Positions 25,260 to 33,672 of a DNA stretch of 64,000 bases are shown here, piece after piece. The stretch comes from MVRV01 sp964646755 (lineage in GTDB: Bacteria; Desulfobacterota; Syntrophia; Syntrophales; Smithellaceae): contig CAZYIE010000004.1 in assembly GCA_964646755.1 (NCBI GenBank), positions 1 through 64,000 of the forward strand, in the 5' to 3' direction. A program made the translations under genes and the position numbers. The notes beneath the pieces were generated by a model, which worked only from the letters and a program-made list of their open reading frames with translations, had not been told where the DNA came from and ran no database searches. Position 1 is the first letter of the stretch; each line of letters begins with the position of its first letter.

Positions 25260-25592
25260 TTAGAAAGCCGTTTTTTCTGCCGGTCTTCTTTCCGGCACAT
25301 ATTTATGTTCAAATTTCCCTTCATTCCATTCCAATGAAACGTACAAATTACAATAACAACTGCCGTATTCTTTCACATCATCCGGTCGGTAATTACAGGG
25401 ACAAAAAATGTCCCGATCTTTCTCGCGATCACCGGTTGCCAAGCGGCACGGACAAGACATATAGCCGTAACGTTCTTTATTTACTAGGATGTCCTCTAGA
25501 ATTGCATAAACCCATTTTTTGTCTTTATTAAAGAAAAAACCTTTAGGTTCCTGAGTTTTTCTTAGCATTTCGTAGAGTTCGTCAGAAGTCAT
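25260..25592 (-). CDS. ferredoxin-thioredoxin reductase catalytic (beta) subunit-like
   Basis: This 110-residue protein has three Cys-x-Cys motifs, CPC at 47-49, CPC at 64-66 and CYC at 79-81, the pattern of the FTR catalytic subunit with its [4Fe-4S] cluster and redox disulfide. FTR passes single electrons from ferredoxin to a thioredoxin-type disulfide. No variable (alpha) subunit is nearby. It begins one base after the stop of a glutaredoxin-like gene, so the pair probably forms a ferredoxin-driven disulfide reduction system. Confidence 0.9.
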   Translation of the reverse strand: MTSDELYEMLRKTQEPKGFFFNKDKKWVYAILEDILVNKERYGYMSCPCRLATGDREKDRDIFCPCNYRPDDVKEYGSCYCNLYVSLEWNEGKFEHKYVPERRPAEKTAF

Positions 25593-25593
25593 A

Positions 25594-25842
25594 TCAAATA
25601 CTCAGTGCCTCCCGGATGTCATGTTCCCGGAAGCCAACAATGACCTTGTTACCGATTATAATGGTTGGAAACGAACGTTGCGGATTATATTGGACGATTT
25701 CGTTCAAGGTGGTTTCTCTTTCCGAACCTTGAAGTAAATCTACCTCAGTGAATTCAAAAGGAATTCCATTATCAGTTAGAAACTTTTTTGCAGCTTTGCA
25801 ATGACTGCATGTACTCAATGTATATATTTTTACTTTATGCAT
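25594..25842 (-). CDS. glutaredoxin-like thiol-disulfide protein
   Basis: This 82-residue thioredoxin-fold protein has the active site CSHC at 12-15, the cis-proline in FPTI, and the VGF-type C-terminal strand. The frame is open to 25875, but I start at 25842 because GAGGTG lies eight bases upstream and the fold begins there. Together with the downstream FTR subunit it is likely the electron acceptor of that enzyme. Confidence 0.9.
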   Translation of the reverse strand: MHKVKIYTLSTCSHCKAAKKFLTDNGIPFEFTEVDLLQGSERETTLNEIVQYNPQRSFPTIIIGNKVIVGFREHDIREALSI

Positions 25843-25930
25843 GATTATTAACACCTCAAAATTGTTTGCAATCAATATATGTTTTCTGAAAAATATGTCA
25901 AGTTAATAGTCAGATTGTGGCTGTAAACAG

Positions 25931-25950
25931 CAAATTATGGCAAATTATGG
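25931..25950. repeat. tandem decamer CAAATTATGG x2
   Basis: The ten bases CAAATTATGG occur twice in a row directly upstream of the -35 element of the fusA promoter. It may be a regulator site or chance. Confidence 0.4.
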
Positions 25951-25951
25951 C

Positions 25952-25980
25952 TTGACATATTGCAGAGCAACATATATACA
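25952..25980 (+). promoter_or_regulatory. sigma-70 promoter of fusA
   Basis: A consensus TTGACA (25952-25957), a 17-base spacer and TATACA (25975-25980) would start transcription near 25987, leaving a leader of about 120 bases before fusA. Confidence 0.6.
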
Positions 25981-26009
25981 TCAAGAAAATCAAGATGCTC
26001 GTTAACGAT

Positions 26010-26056
26010 GGATCCCCACATCTGGCAGAGACTCTTCCAAATGAGGGGATTTTTTT
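26010..26056 (+). terminator. terminator-like hairpin in the fusA leader (putative attenuator)
   Basis: ATCCCCACATCTGG (26012-26025) pairs with CCAAATGAGGGGAT (26037-26050) at 12 of 14 positions and is followed by seven T (26050-26056). It lies between a good promoter and fusA on the same strand, with no + strand gene ending nearby, so it should control fusA read-through. A 21-codon open frame (25995-26060) runs across it. Confidence 0.6.
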
Positions 26057-26110
26057 ATAGAGTTAATATTTTTCAGTATATGATTATTTTAAGGAAGGTT
26101 AATTGAGAAA

Positions 26111-28198
26111 ATGAAGATCGACGATGTAAAGATTCGTAATATTGGTATAAGCGCACATATCGATTCCGGGAAAACGACGCTTACCGAAAGAATTCTTTTC
26201 TACACAAAGAGAATTCATGCCATTCATGATGTCAAAGGAAAAGATGGCGTGGGGGCAACAATGGATTCTATGGAATTAGAAAAAGAACGCGGAATTACAA
26301 TAGCTTCTGCAGCTACTTATTGCGAATGGAACGGGTACGAGATAAATATTATTGATACTCCCGGTCACGTCGATTTTACAATCGAGGTGGAAAGATCGCT
26401 ACGGGTTTTAGATGGTGCAATTCTTGTTTTATGTGCCGTCGGCGGTGTTCAATCCCAATCTATTACTGTTGATATGCAAATGAAAAGATATAAAGTTCCC
26501 TGCATTGCCTTTATTAACAAATGTGATCGCAGTGGTGCCAATCCTTTCCGTGTTATCACTCAGCTTAGAACTAAACTGGGACATAATGCGATAGCAATGC
26601 AGATTCCCATCGGCTTGGAAACAGCGGCCGAAGGTGTAGTAGATTTAGTCAGCATGAAAGCGCTTTATTTTGACGGAGATAATGGAGAAACAATTCGTAC
26701 TGAAGAAATTCCACAAAATCTTTTAGCCGAAGCAAAATTAAAAAGGGAAGAATTGATTGACGCAGCATCGATATTTTCTGATGAATTGACGGAAGCGATT
26801 CTGGAGGAAAAAGAAATTACTCCTGCTTTGCTTTATGCAGCTGTGCGGAAAGGTACTTTAAAAAGAGAAATTACCCCTGTTTATATGGGGTCTGCCTATA
26901 AAAATAAAGCAGTTCAGCCCATGCTGGATGGAGTGAATTATCTATTGCCATGCCCTTCCGAAGTTGAAAATATCGCACTGGATATGGAAAAGAATGAAGA
27001 ACCGGTTGTTTTGGAAAATGATCCGGATAAACCAATAGTTGCATTGGCTTTTAAGTTGGAAGACGGCAAATATGGTCAACTGACTTATATTCGTGTTTAT
27101 CAGGGAACGGTATCCAAAGGATCGACAATAGTTAATGTCCGGAGCGGAAAAAAAGTAAAAGTCGGTCGTGTTGTCCGCATGCATGCTGACCAGATGGAAG
27201 AAGTTGAGAATCTGCAATCCGGATACATTGGCGCTCTCTTTGGAATTGAATGCTCCTCCGGCGATACTTTTGTTTCTCAAGGTCTCAATTTGACAATGAC
27301 CTCCATGTATGTCCCTAAGCCGGTTATTTCCCTGGCTATATCACCAAAGGACAATAAATCACAAATGGCCATGTCTAAGGCTTTAAATAGATTCTCCAAA
27401 GAAGACCCGACATTTAAAACTTTTGTCGATCCGGAAACAAATGAAACAATCATCGAAGGTATGGGCGAACTGCATCTGGATATTTATGTGGAAAGAATGC
27501 GGCGCGAGTACGGTGCTGATGTTAATACCGGTAATCCCCGTGTTGCCTACCGCGAAACTATTACCCAGCGTGCTGATTTCAATTATACTCATAAGAAGCA
27601 AACTGGTGGCTCTGGTCAGTTCGGTCGCATTGCCGGTTGGATTGAGCCGATCAGTGATGCTGAGTTTGTTTTTGAAAATAAAATATTCGGTGGCTCTATT
27701 CCTACTCAATATATTCCTGCCTGTGAAAAGGGATTTAAACAAAGCATGGAAAAAGGTCCCAAGTTGGAATTTCCAATTACCGGAGTGAAAGTAGTTATTA
27801 ATGACGGTGCTTTTCATGCCGTCGACTCTTCGGACATGGCCTTTCAAGCTGCGGCACGTGGTGCATTTCGGGAAGCGTATCTTCGGGCGAAGCCGGTTAT
27901 TCATGAACCGATTATGAAAGTTGTTGTCGAAACTCCGCCTGAATTCCAGGGACCGGTTATGGGGCTATTAAATCAACGCCGCGGCATGATCATCGGCTCA
28001 CAGGATGAAGGTGTAATGTGCGTAATTGAATCGCAAATACCACTGGCGGAAATGTTTGGCTTTTCCACCGTGCTGCGTTCATCAACGCAAGGTAAGGCCC
28101 AGTTTACGATGGAATTTGCCCATTACAGGCAGGTTCCCCAGTCGATTGCCGAAAAAATCGCTCTGGAAGTAGCTCAAAACAAGAAAACGGCCGCATAG
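26111..28198 (+). CDS. fusA: elongation factor G (translocase)
   Basis: This 695-residue translational GTPase has the P-loop AHIDSGKTT near residues 16-24, DTPGH near 80-84, NKCD near 134-137, and all domains to the C-terminus. The HIDSGKTT form (Ser instead of Ala/His) and the sequence around switch I are typical of the EF-G subfamily found in spirochaetes, planctomycetes and deltaproteobacteria (spdEFG1), which does translocation while a paralogue takes on other duties. That subfamily call is from memory. GGAAGG precedes the start. A promoter and a terminator-like hairpin in the leader suggest attenuation. It is not in a ribosomal protein operon. Confidence 0.93.
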   Translation: MKIDDVKIRNIGISAHIDSGKTTLTERILFYTKRIHAIHDVKGKDGVGATMDSMELEKERGITIASAATYCEWNGYEINIIDTPGHVDFTIEVERSLRVLDGAILVLCAVGGVQSQSITVDMQMKRYKVPCIAFINKCDRSGANPFRVITQLRTKLGHNAIAMQIPIGLETAAEGVVDLVSMKALYFDGDNGETIRTEEIPQNLLAEAKLKREELIDAASIFSDELTEAILEEKEITPALLYAAVRKGTLKREITPVYMGSAYKNKAVQPMLDGVNYLLPCPSEVENIALDMEKNEEPVVLENDPDKPIVALAFKLEDGKYGQLTYIRVYQGTVSKGSTIVNVRSGKKVKVGRVVRMHADQMEEVENLQSGYIGALFGIECSSGDTFVSQGLNLTMTSMYVPKPVISLAISPKDNKSQMAMSKALNRFSKEDPTFKTFVDPETNETIIEGMGELHLDIYVERMRREYGADVNTGNPRVAYRETITQRADFNYTHKKQTGGSGQFGRIAGWIEPISDAEFVFENKIFGGSIPTQYIPACEKGFKQSMEKGPKLEFPITGVKVVINDGAFHAVDSSDMAFQAAARGAFREAYLRAKPVIHEPIMKVVVETPPEFQGPVMGLLNQRRGMIIGSQDEGVMCVIESQIPLAEMFGFSTVLRSSTQGKAQFTMEFAHYRQVPQSIAEKIALEVAQNKKTAA

Positions 28199-28275
28199 TA
28201 CTGGGAAAAATGTTAAGAAATACAGACGCATTTAGACGTGAAGAAAATATAATCCATTTAACGTATAAGGATATC

Positions 28276-28980
28276 ATGATGCTTAAAAAAGAAATAATAT
28301 ACCGTAACCCTCTACTCAATCTCGGTTATGAACATGAAGACATACTGCCCAATGGAGGATTAGGCGCCGTTTTAGCACATGCAGGTGTGGGCAAAACAGC
28401 TCTGCTAGTTCAATTGGCTTTAAACATGATGATAAGAGAAGAATCTGTTTTGCATGTGAGCCTGCAGGATGCGGTAAGCAAGGTTGATGTCTGGTATCAT
28501 GAACTGTTTCACAATATTGCCGAAAATTTCAATGAAGCCGAAATTAAAGATTATTGGGATAGAATTCAGGCTTACCGTTTTATTATGACATTTCGGGTGG
28601 AAAGTTTCAGTGTGGCCTCACTGGAAGAGCGTTTAACAGATTTGCTGGAACAAAATATTTTTAAGCCGCATACCGTAATTATTGATGGATTAAAATTTGA
28701 TGAAGCCGGACGGGGACAACTTGCGCTTTTAAAGGAATTGGCGAAAAAGTATGCAATGAGAATATGGTTTACCGTTCACGCCCATCGCCATGAACGTCCC
28801 GCAGATAATGGTCTGCCGGTTTCTTTCTTGCATGTGGCCGACCTCTTTGACGTTATTGTTCAGTTGGAAGCAAAGGCCGATGAAGTCTATATTAAGGCTC
28901 TGAAAGGCCAGTCATCATGCGTAAAACAAGATGCACTGTTGCTTGATCCGGCGACTATGCTGATTAAAAACGCCAAATGA
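28276..28980 (+). CDS. RecA-fold P-loop ATPase of unknown role
   Basis: This protein of about 234 residues has a Walker A loop AHAGVGKTA, a Walker B strand TVIIDGLK and a basic C-terminal half. It resembles the DnaB/KaiC branch of RecA-like ATPases, but no known family fits well. I choose ATG 28276, preceded by AAGG, over the more upstream ATG 28210, which lacks a clear ribosome binding site. It follows fusA and may be co-transcribed. Function is unknown. Confidence 0.65.
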   Translation: MMLKKEIIYRNPLLNLGYEHEDILPNGGLGAVLAHAGVGKTALLVQLALNMMIREESVLHVSLQDAVSKVDVWYHELFHNIAENFNEAEIKDYWDRIQAYRFIMTFRVESFSVASLEERLTDLLEQNIFKPHTVIIDGLKFDEAGRGQLALLKELAKKYAMRIWFTVHAHRHERPADNGLPVSFLHVADLFDVIVQLEAKADEVYIKALKGQSSCVKQDALLLDPATMLIKNAK

Positions 28981-29356
28981 TACCGATTTAGGCTATAGTT
29001 CATCAATCATTATTGGCTGTGTTATCGCTTCCTCAATACAAATAATGCGCCGGATTTCTGCCCCTCGAATAAAAGGTGAGCTTCATTTTTACTAGAAGCG
29101 TGTTTTATAGACGGGGTGTTGCTATGAATAAATATTGTTCGATGAGTTGCCAGGCGATCTTCCTTCCATAAGTACTCTTTCCTTCGACTTAATTCGATGA
29201 GAAAAACCACTTGAAAAGTCTCGCATGTTCTCTCTATTTAAATTCAACGTAGCCAGTTCATTTTTCAGGTGTTCACTTTTAATTCTTAGCTGGCATAGGC
29301 ATATTAGAAATTGACAAAGAGGTATCAGGTAGGATAATTAACCTCTAGGTAAATAT
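28981..29356. other. 376-bp intergenic region, no gene recognised
   Basis: No convincing gene or RNA is seen here. A 62-codon minus-strand frame (29022-29210) lacks recognisable features. The only supported element is the promoter for the HIT gene at its right end. Confidence 0.6.
29311..29338 (+). promoter_or_regulatory. sigma-70 promoter of the HIT-family gene
   Basis: TTGACA (29311-29316), 16 bases and GATAAT (29333-29338) fit a strong promoter about 20 bases ahead of the ATG at 29357. Confidence 0.6.
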
Positions 29357-29842
29357 ATGGATACAATTTTTGCACCGTGGCGGATGGAATATATTAAAGG
29401 TGAAAAGCCTGAAGGTTGTGTATTATGTAAATGTTCAATCAGATGCGACGATTATGTAATATACGAGGGCAAATTCTGTTTTGTAATGATGAACAAGTAT
29501 CCTTACGTGAGTGGCCATTTAATGATCATTCCCGTGCGGCATATTGGTAAAATTGAAGATTTAACAAACGAAGAAAGAAGTGAAATATTTGCTCTATTAG
29601 ATACAACGGTGAGAGTGCTCAAAGAAGCAATGAGTCCGAATGGTTTTAATATTGGCATGAATATCGGCAAAGCTGCCGGAGCAGGTATTGAAGAACATAT
29701 TCATGTGCATGTAATTCCGCGCTGGGAAGGCGACACGAACTTTATGAGTGTTGTAAATAATATAAGGGTTATACCTGAGGATATGCAGACAACGGCAGCA
29801 AAGCTTACTCCTCTTTTTCAGAAATATCATCGGGAGGATTAA
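29357..29842 (+). CDS. HIT-family nucleotide hydrolase/phosphorylase-like protein
   Basis: This 161-residue protein has the histidine triad HIHVHVIPRW near residues 115-124. It resembles the AP4A phosphorylase/Fhit-like branch, with the FAPWRMEYI start and a CVLC pair near 21-24 that may bind zinc. Such enzymes hydrolyse or phosphorolyse dinucleotides such as Ap4A or remove AMP from adducts. It is followed four bases later by a LapA-domain gene. Confidence 0.92.
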   Translation: MDTIFAPWRMEYIKGEKPEGCVLCKCSIRCDDYVIYEGKFCFVMMNKYPYVSGHLMIIPVRHIGKIEDLTNEERSEIFALLDTTVRVLKEAMSPNGFNIGMNIGKAAGAGIEEHIHVHVIPRWEGDTNFMSVVNNIRVIPEDMQTTAAKLTPLFQKYHRED

Positions 29843-29846
29843 TTAG

Positions 29847-30155
29847 ATGAAAATAGTATCTTTAATTTTACTTATAATTTTTGCCTTTTTTATCGTTACT
29901 TTTTCTCTGCAAAATGCAGCGCTGGTTCATCTTAAATATTATAATTTTGTTGATATGGATGTTCCCATGTACATGCTGCTTTTCATATCTCTTCTGGTTG
30001 GAATAGTAATTACCGGCTTCTTGGGGATAATTGAAAGATTTCGCTTAAACCGTGCTATCAGCCGTTCCAATAAAACCATTCGCGATCTGCGCAAAGAACT
30101 TCGCGCCAATGAACCGCCGCCAATTATTGAAGACTCAAAAACACCACCTCAATAA
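29847..30155 (+). CDS. LapA-domain membrane protein (DUF1049)
   Basis: This 102-residue protein has two transmembrane helices (about 3-22 and 41-63) separated by a short loop with VHLKYYNF, then a charged coiled-coil-like helix and a proline-rich tail. This is the LapA/DUF1049 architecture linked to lipopolysaccharide assembly in E. coli. It probably sits in the inner membrane. It is co-transcribed with the HIT gene. Confidence 0.85.
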   Translation: MKIVSLILLIIFAFFIVTFSLQNAALVHLKYYNFVDMDVPMYMLLFISLLVGIVITGFLGIIERFRLNRAISRSNKTIRDLRKELRANEPPPIIEDSKTPPQ

Positions 30156-30221
30156 TGATGTCAGTAAATCAGATATAAACCTCTGCGGCTGACCGTAATG
30201 GTACCGGCTATAAAAATTGAT

Positions 30222-32306
30222 CTATTCTTCTTTGTCTTTTTTCGATTCAGCGATAATCTTCTCCGCAGTATATGCGGGTACTTCTTCGTAATGCGACTCA
30301 GTATAAGCGAAATTTCCCCTGCCACTGGTCATGGAACGCAAATCCGGAGCGTACTTTAAGATTTCGGCAAGTGGTACCTGTCCTTTAATGACCTGATTAG
30401 AACCATTGGTGTCCATACCGAGAACACGACCGCGACGGCTGTTCAAATCACCGATAACATCTCCCATGTATTCGTCGGGAACTTCGATATCGATATTGAC
30501 GATTGGTTCCAGCAGTATTGGCTGACATTCCATAATGCCTTTCTGAAAGGCCAGGGATCCGGCAATTTTGAAAGCCATTTCCGATGAATCAACAGCGTGA
30601 TAGGAACCGAAAACTAATGATATTTTGAAATCCACAACCGGATAACCGGCCAGCACGCCTCTGGCTGCAGCTTCGATGATGCCTTTTTCGACAGCCGGGC
30701 GATATTGGCCTGGAATAACCCCGCCGACGATTTTATCAGCGAATTCAAATCCTGCACCTCGGGGCAGCGGTTCAATGTCGATTGTACAATCACCGAATTG
30801 GCCGTGTCCACCGGACTGTTTCTTGTGTTTACCTTGAACGCCGGCGGTCTTTCCCTTAATGGTTTCCAAATAGGGAACTTTCGGCGTATTCAAGTTGACT
30901 TCGACGCCGAATTTTCTCTTCATCTTTTCGATATTGACTTCTATATGCACCTGGCCCATTCCGGAGAGAATCATTTCCTTGGTCTGAACATTGCGGGAAA
31001 AAACAATCGCCGGGTCTTCTTCCGTCAAACGATGGATGGAAGAAGCAATTTTATCCTCATCCCCGCGTGTCTTGGGCTCAATGGCAAACGACATAATAGG
31101 ATGGGGTATTTCCACCTTGGCAAATATTATCGGGGCTTTTTCGGCGCACAGACTATCACCGGTGACTGTTTCCTTGAGTTTGGCTACACCGGCTATGTCG
31201 CCGGGAATTAAAACATCGGTTTGTTTTTGATTTTTACCTTCCGGAAAGAAGACATGGCCGAACTTTTCCGTTATTTTTCTTGTGGAGTTGTAAATGCCGG
31301 AATCAGGCGACAGCTTTCCGGAATATACGCGGAATAGCGTTAAACGGCCGGCATAAGGATCGGCGATAGTTTTGAAAACGATTGCGGAGAAAGGAGCATC
31401 TTCTTCCGGTTTTCTTTCGTCTAGTGTATCGGTGCCCGGTTTTTTACCTTTCATCGGTAAACAATCGGCCGGAGAACGAAAAGAACTTACGGCGAGATCA
31501 AGCAGAAAAGAAACGCCAATCCCTTTTATTGCTGAACCGCAAATTAGTGGAATCAGGCTGCCGGAAGCAACGCCTTTTTTCAATCCGGCATTGAGTTCTT
31601 CGGGGGAAAGCTCGCCTTGTTCCAGATATTTATTCATCAGGGCATCGTCAGCTTCCGCAATATCCTCAATCATTGTATCGCGGTACATTTTAGCTTCTTC
31701 AATTAATTCGGCAGGTATGTCTGTTGCTTTACCGTTTCCTTTATTGTCACTGAATAAATAGGCTTTAAAAGCGATCAAATCTATAATACCGCTAAATTGA
31801 TTTTCTGCACCGATCGGCAGGCAAACAGGGGTTACTTTTTTCTTAAATTTATCTTTAATGCTATCCAGAACGTTGCTGAAGTTGGCACGTTCACGATCCA
31901 TTCTGTTCACGAAAATTATACGGGGGAGGTTGAATTCATCAGCCAATTCCCAAACTTTTTGCGTCTGAAATTCCACACCACCGACAGCGTCAATGACAAC
32001 GACTGCGTTATCTACAACGCTTAGTGAACATTTTATATCAAAGGCGAAATTGGAATCACCAGGGGTGTCGATGAAGGTGATTTTATGTTTGTTCCATTCG
32101 ATAAAATTTACTGAGGAGCTAATGGAAACGCGCCGTTTTTGTTCTTCCGGGTCATAATCCATAACCGAGGTGGCATCATCGACACGACCTAGCCGTTCGC
32201 TTTTTCCGGAAACAAATAAGAGGGATTCACAAAGAGAGGTTTTGCCTGTACCGCCGTGACCGACAACTGCCAGATTTCTCAGGGATTTGGATTCGTACTT
32301 TGCCAT
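30222..32306 (-). CDS. EF-G-like GTPase (second EF-G paralogue, EFG II type)
   Basis: This 694-residue protein has the P-loop GHGGTGKTS near residues 17-25, DTPGD near 80-84 (Asp instead of the usual His), NRMD near 134-137, and EF-G domains II-V. Switch I has RRVSI rather than RGITI. These differences mark the EF-G-like paralogue class whose exact role is unsettled. Translational or ribosome-recycling duties are proposed for related forms. I start at 32306, where AAAGGAG precedes ATG. It is encoded 2 kb from the other EF-G, on the opposite strand. Confidence 0.9.
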   Translation of the reverse strand: MAKYESKSLRNLAVVGHGGTGKTSLCESLLFVSGKSERLGRVDDATSVMDYDPEEQKRRVSISSSVNFIEWNKHKITFIDTPGDSNFAFDIKCSLSVVDNAVVVIDAVGGVEFQTQKVWELADEFNLPRIIFVNRMDRERANFSNVLDSIKDKFKKKVTPVCLPIGAENQFSGIIDLIAFKAYLFSDNKGNGKATDIPAELIEEAKMYRDTMIEDIAEADDALMNKYLEQGELSPEELNAGLKKGVASGSLIPLICGSAIKGIGVSFLLDLAVSSFRSPADCLPMKGKKPGTDTLDERKPEEDAPFSAIVFKTIADPYAGRLTLFRVYSGKLSPDSGIYNSTRKITEKFGHVFFPEGKNQKQTDVLIPGDIAGVAKLKETVTGDSLCAEKAPIIFAKVEIPHPIMSFAIEPKTRGDEDKIASSIHRLTEEDPAIVFSRNVQTKEMILSGMGQVHIEVNIEKMKRKFGVEVNLNTPKVPYLETIKGKTAGVQGKHKKQSGGHGQFGDCTIDIEPLPRGAGFEFADKIVGGVIPGQYRPAVEKGIIEAAARGVLAGYPVVDFKISLVFGSYHAVDSSEMAFKIAGSLAFQKGIMECQPILLEPIVNIDIEVPDEYMGDVIGDLNSRRGRVLGMDTNGSNQVIKGQVPLAEILKYAPDLRSMTSGRGNFAYTESHYEEVPAYTAEKIIAESKKDKEE

Positions 32307-32431
32307 GAAAGCTCCTTTCAATATCTCAATATATCAGGATAAAGCAGCATGATTTAAATGCGCGCTTTTTTAACTCATCCGCCAGGCAAAATCAAGACAA
32401 ATTTAGTCGTTTTCCCATCATTTTAGTAAAA

Positions 32432-33412
32432 CTAATGGGCAGAAGGCGTCACGTTTACAGGATTCTGAATTTCAGACCGTTCCTTTTCCGAGAGCAGGCA
32501 TCCGGAAAGACAATCCTCATCACAATTGCCATCGCATGGTTCCACATGAATAGTTACACTGGTGTGCGGATACTTATCTTCGATATCTTTGGTAATTAAT
32601 TCTGTTATGGAGTGAGAATCAACAACCGTCATCTGTGGTTCTACTTTCAGATGAAAATCAACAAAACGGAAATGCCCGGCTTTGCGAGTGCGCAGGCGGT
32701 GATAGCCGCGAAAGATATTTCCATATTTCAATATTTCTTCATGGATCCATTCTTCTTCGATTGGTAGATTGGCGTCGAGCAGGTCACCGGCAGATTGAAT
32801 GGTTAAATTATAAGCCGCCTTGATGATCAGCAGAGCAACAACAATTGCCGCTACCGAATCCAACCAGTAAAAATTAATGTTGGGGAAAAACCATTGCCCG
32901 CACAACATCAAAATTAGGCCAACCATCACTCCGGCCGATGTATACACATCTGTCCGCAAATGCCAGGCATCGGCTTGTAGAGCTATCGAATCGGTTTCGC
33001 GTCCGATTTTAAAGAGTCTTTGTGAAACAATAATGTTAACTACACTGGAGATCAGCATTACACCGATGCCCCACCCCAGATTGTCGAGAGTTTCCGGCTT
33101 GCTTATTTTCTGGACTGCCTCGTAGATAATCCATACGGCGGCAATAAAAATCAATAGTGCTTCAATAGTTCCGGAAATGTTTTCAATTTTACCGTGACCA
33201 AAAGAATGATTTTTATCGGCCGGCTTGCTGGATGTTTTTACGGCAAAAAGAGCAATAATTGAGGCCACCAGATCAACTCCGGAGTGAATCGCTTCGGAAA
33301 TTATGGATACGGAACCAATAATCAGACCAACAATAAGTTTAATGGATACAAGGGCGCTATTGGAAATAACCGACAACAAAGCCACATGCTCTTTTCGCCT
33401 CTGAACTTTCAT
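32432..33412 (-). CDS. cation diffusion facilitator (CDF) metal transporter
   Basis: This 326-residue inner-membrane transporter has the CDF fold, with about six helices in residues 10-215 and a cytoplasmic domain after it. Metal-site motifs are HSGVD (about 43-47) and DAWHLRTD (about 147-154). The C-terminus carries a cysteine-rich CDGNCDEDCLSGC stretch, likely another metal ligand group. Substrates of this branch are usually Zn2+, Fe2+ or Mn2+; which one cannot be told. It stands alone, with 260 bases to the divergent pcnB gene. Confidence 0.9.
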   Translation of the reverse strand: MKVQRRKEHVALLSVISNSALVSIKLIVGLIIGSVSIISEAIHSGVDLVASIIALFAVKTSSKPADKNHSFGHGKIENISGTIEALLIFIAAVWIIYEAVQKISKPETLDNLGWGIGVMLISSVVNIIVSQRLFKIGRETDSIALQADAWHLRTDVYTSAGVMVGLILMLCGQWFFPNINFYWLDSVAAIVVALLIIKAAYNLTIQSAGDLLDANLPIEEEWIHEEILKYGNIFRGYHRLRTRKAGHFRFVDFHLKVEPQMTVVDSHSITELITKDIEDKYPHTSVTIHVEPCDGNCDEDCLSGCLLSEKERSEIQNPVNVTPSAH

Positions 33413-33672
33413 AAATATATTTATGCCCTTTTAATCAAAAAATTCTCGCAGAAAACTTTTCTTTTTATAGTGATTATAAATCCCCTGTTCCAGCATTATA
33501 ACCAAGTATAGGGAAGCCGCACTTTTACGTCAACGAAAAGTTGATAACTGACCAGCTAAAATAGAAATGTTGTAACAGTTCCCTCATTCCATATCTTTGG
33601 GGAGCTTATCAGAAGGTGCTTCATAATTAACTCTCCTATTGCCGAAGATTTGCTTTTTCGACTGGGTGTGCT

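Noticed and set aside
29022..29210. Minus-strand 62-codon frame in the fusA-HIT gap
   Set aside because: No ribosome binding site, no recognised motif, and biased composition typical of chance frames.
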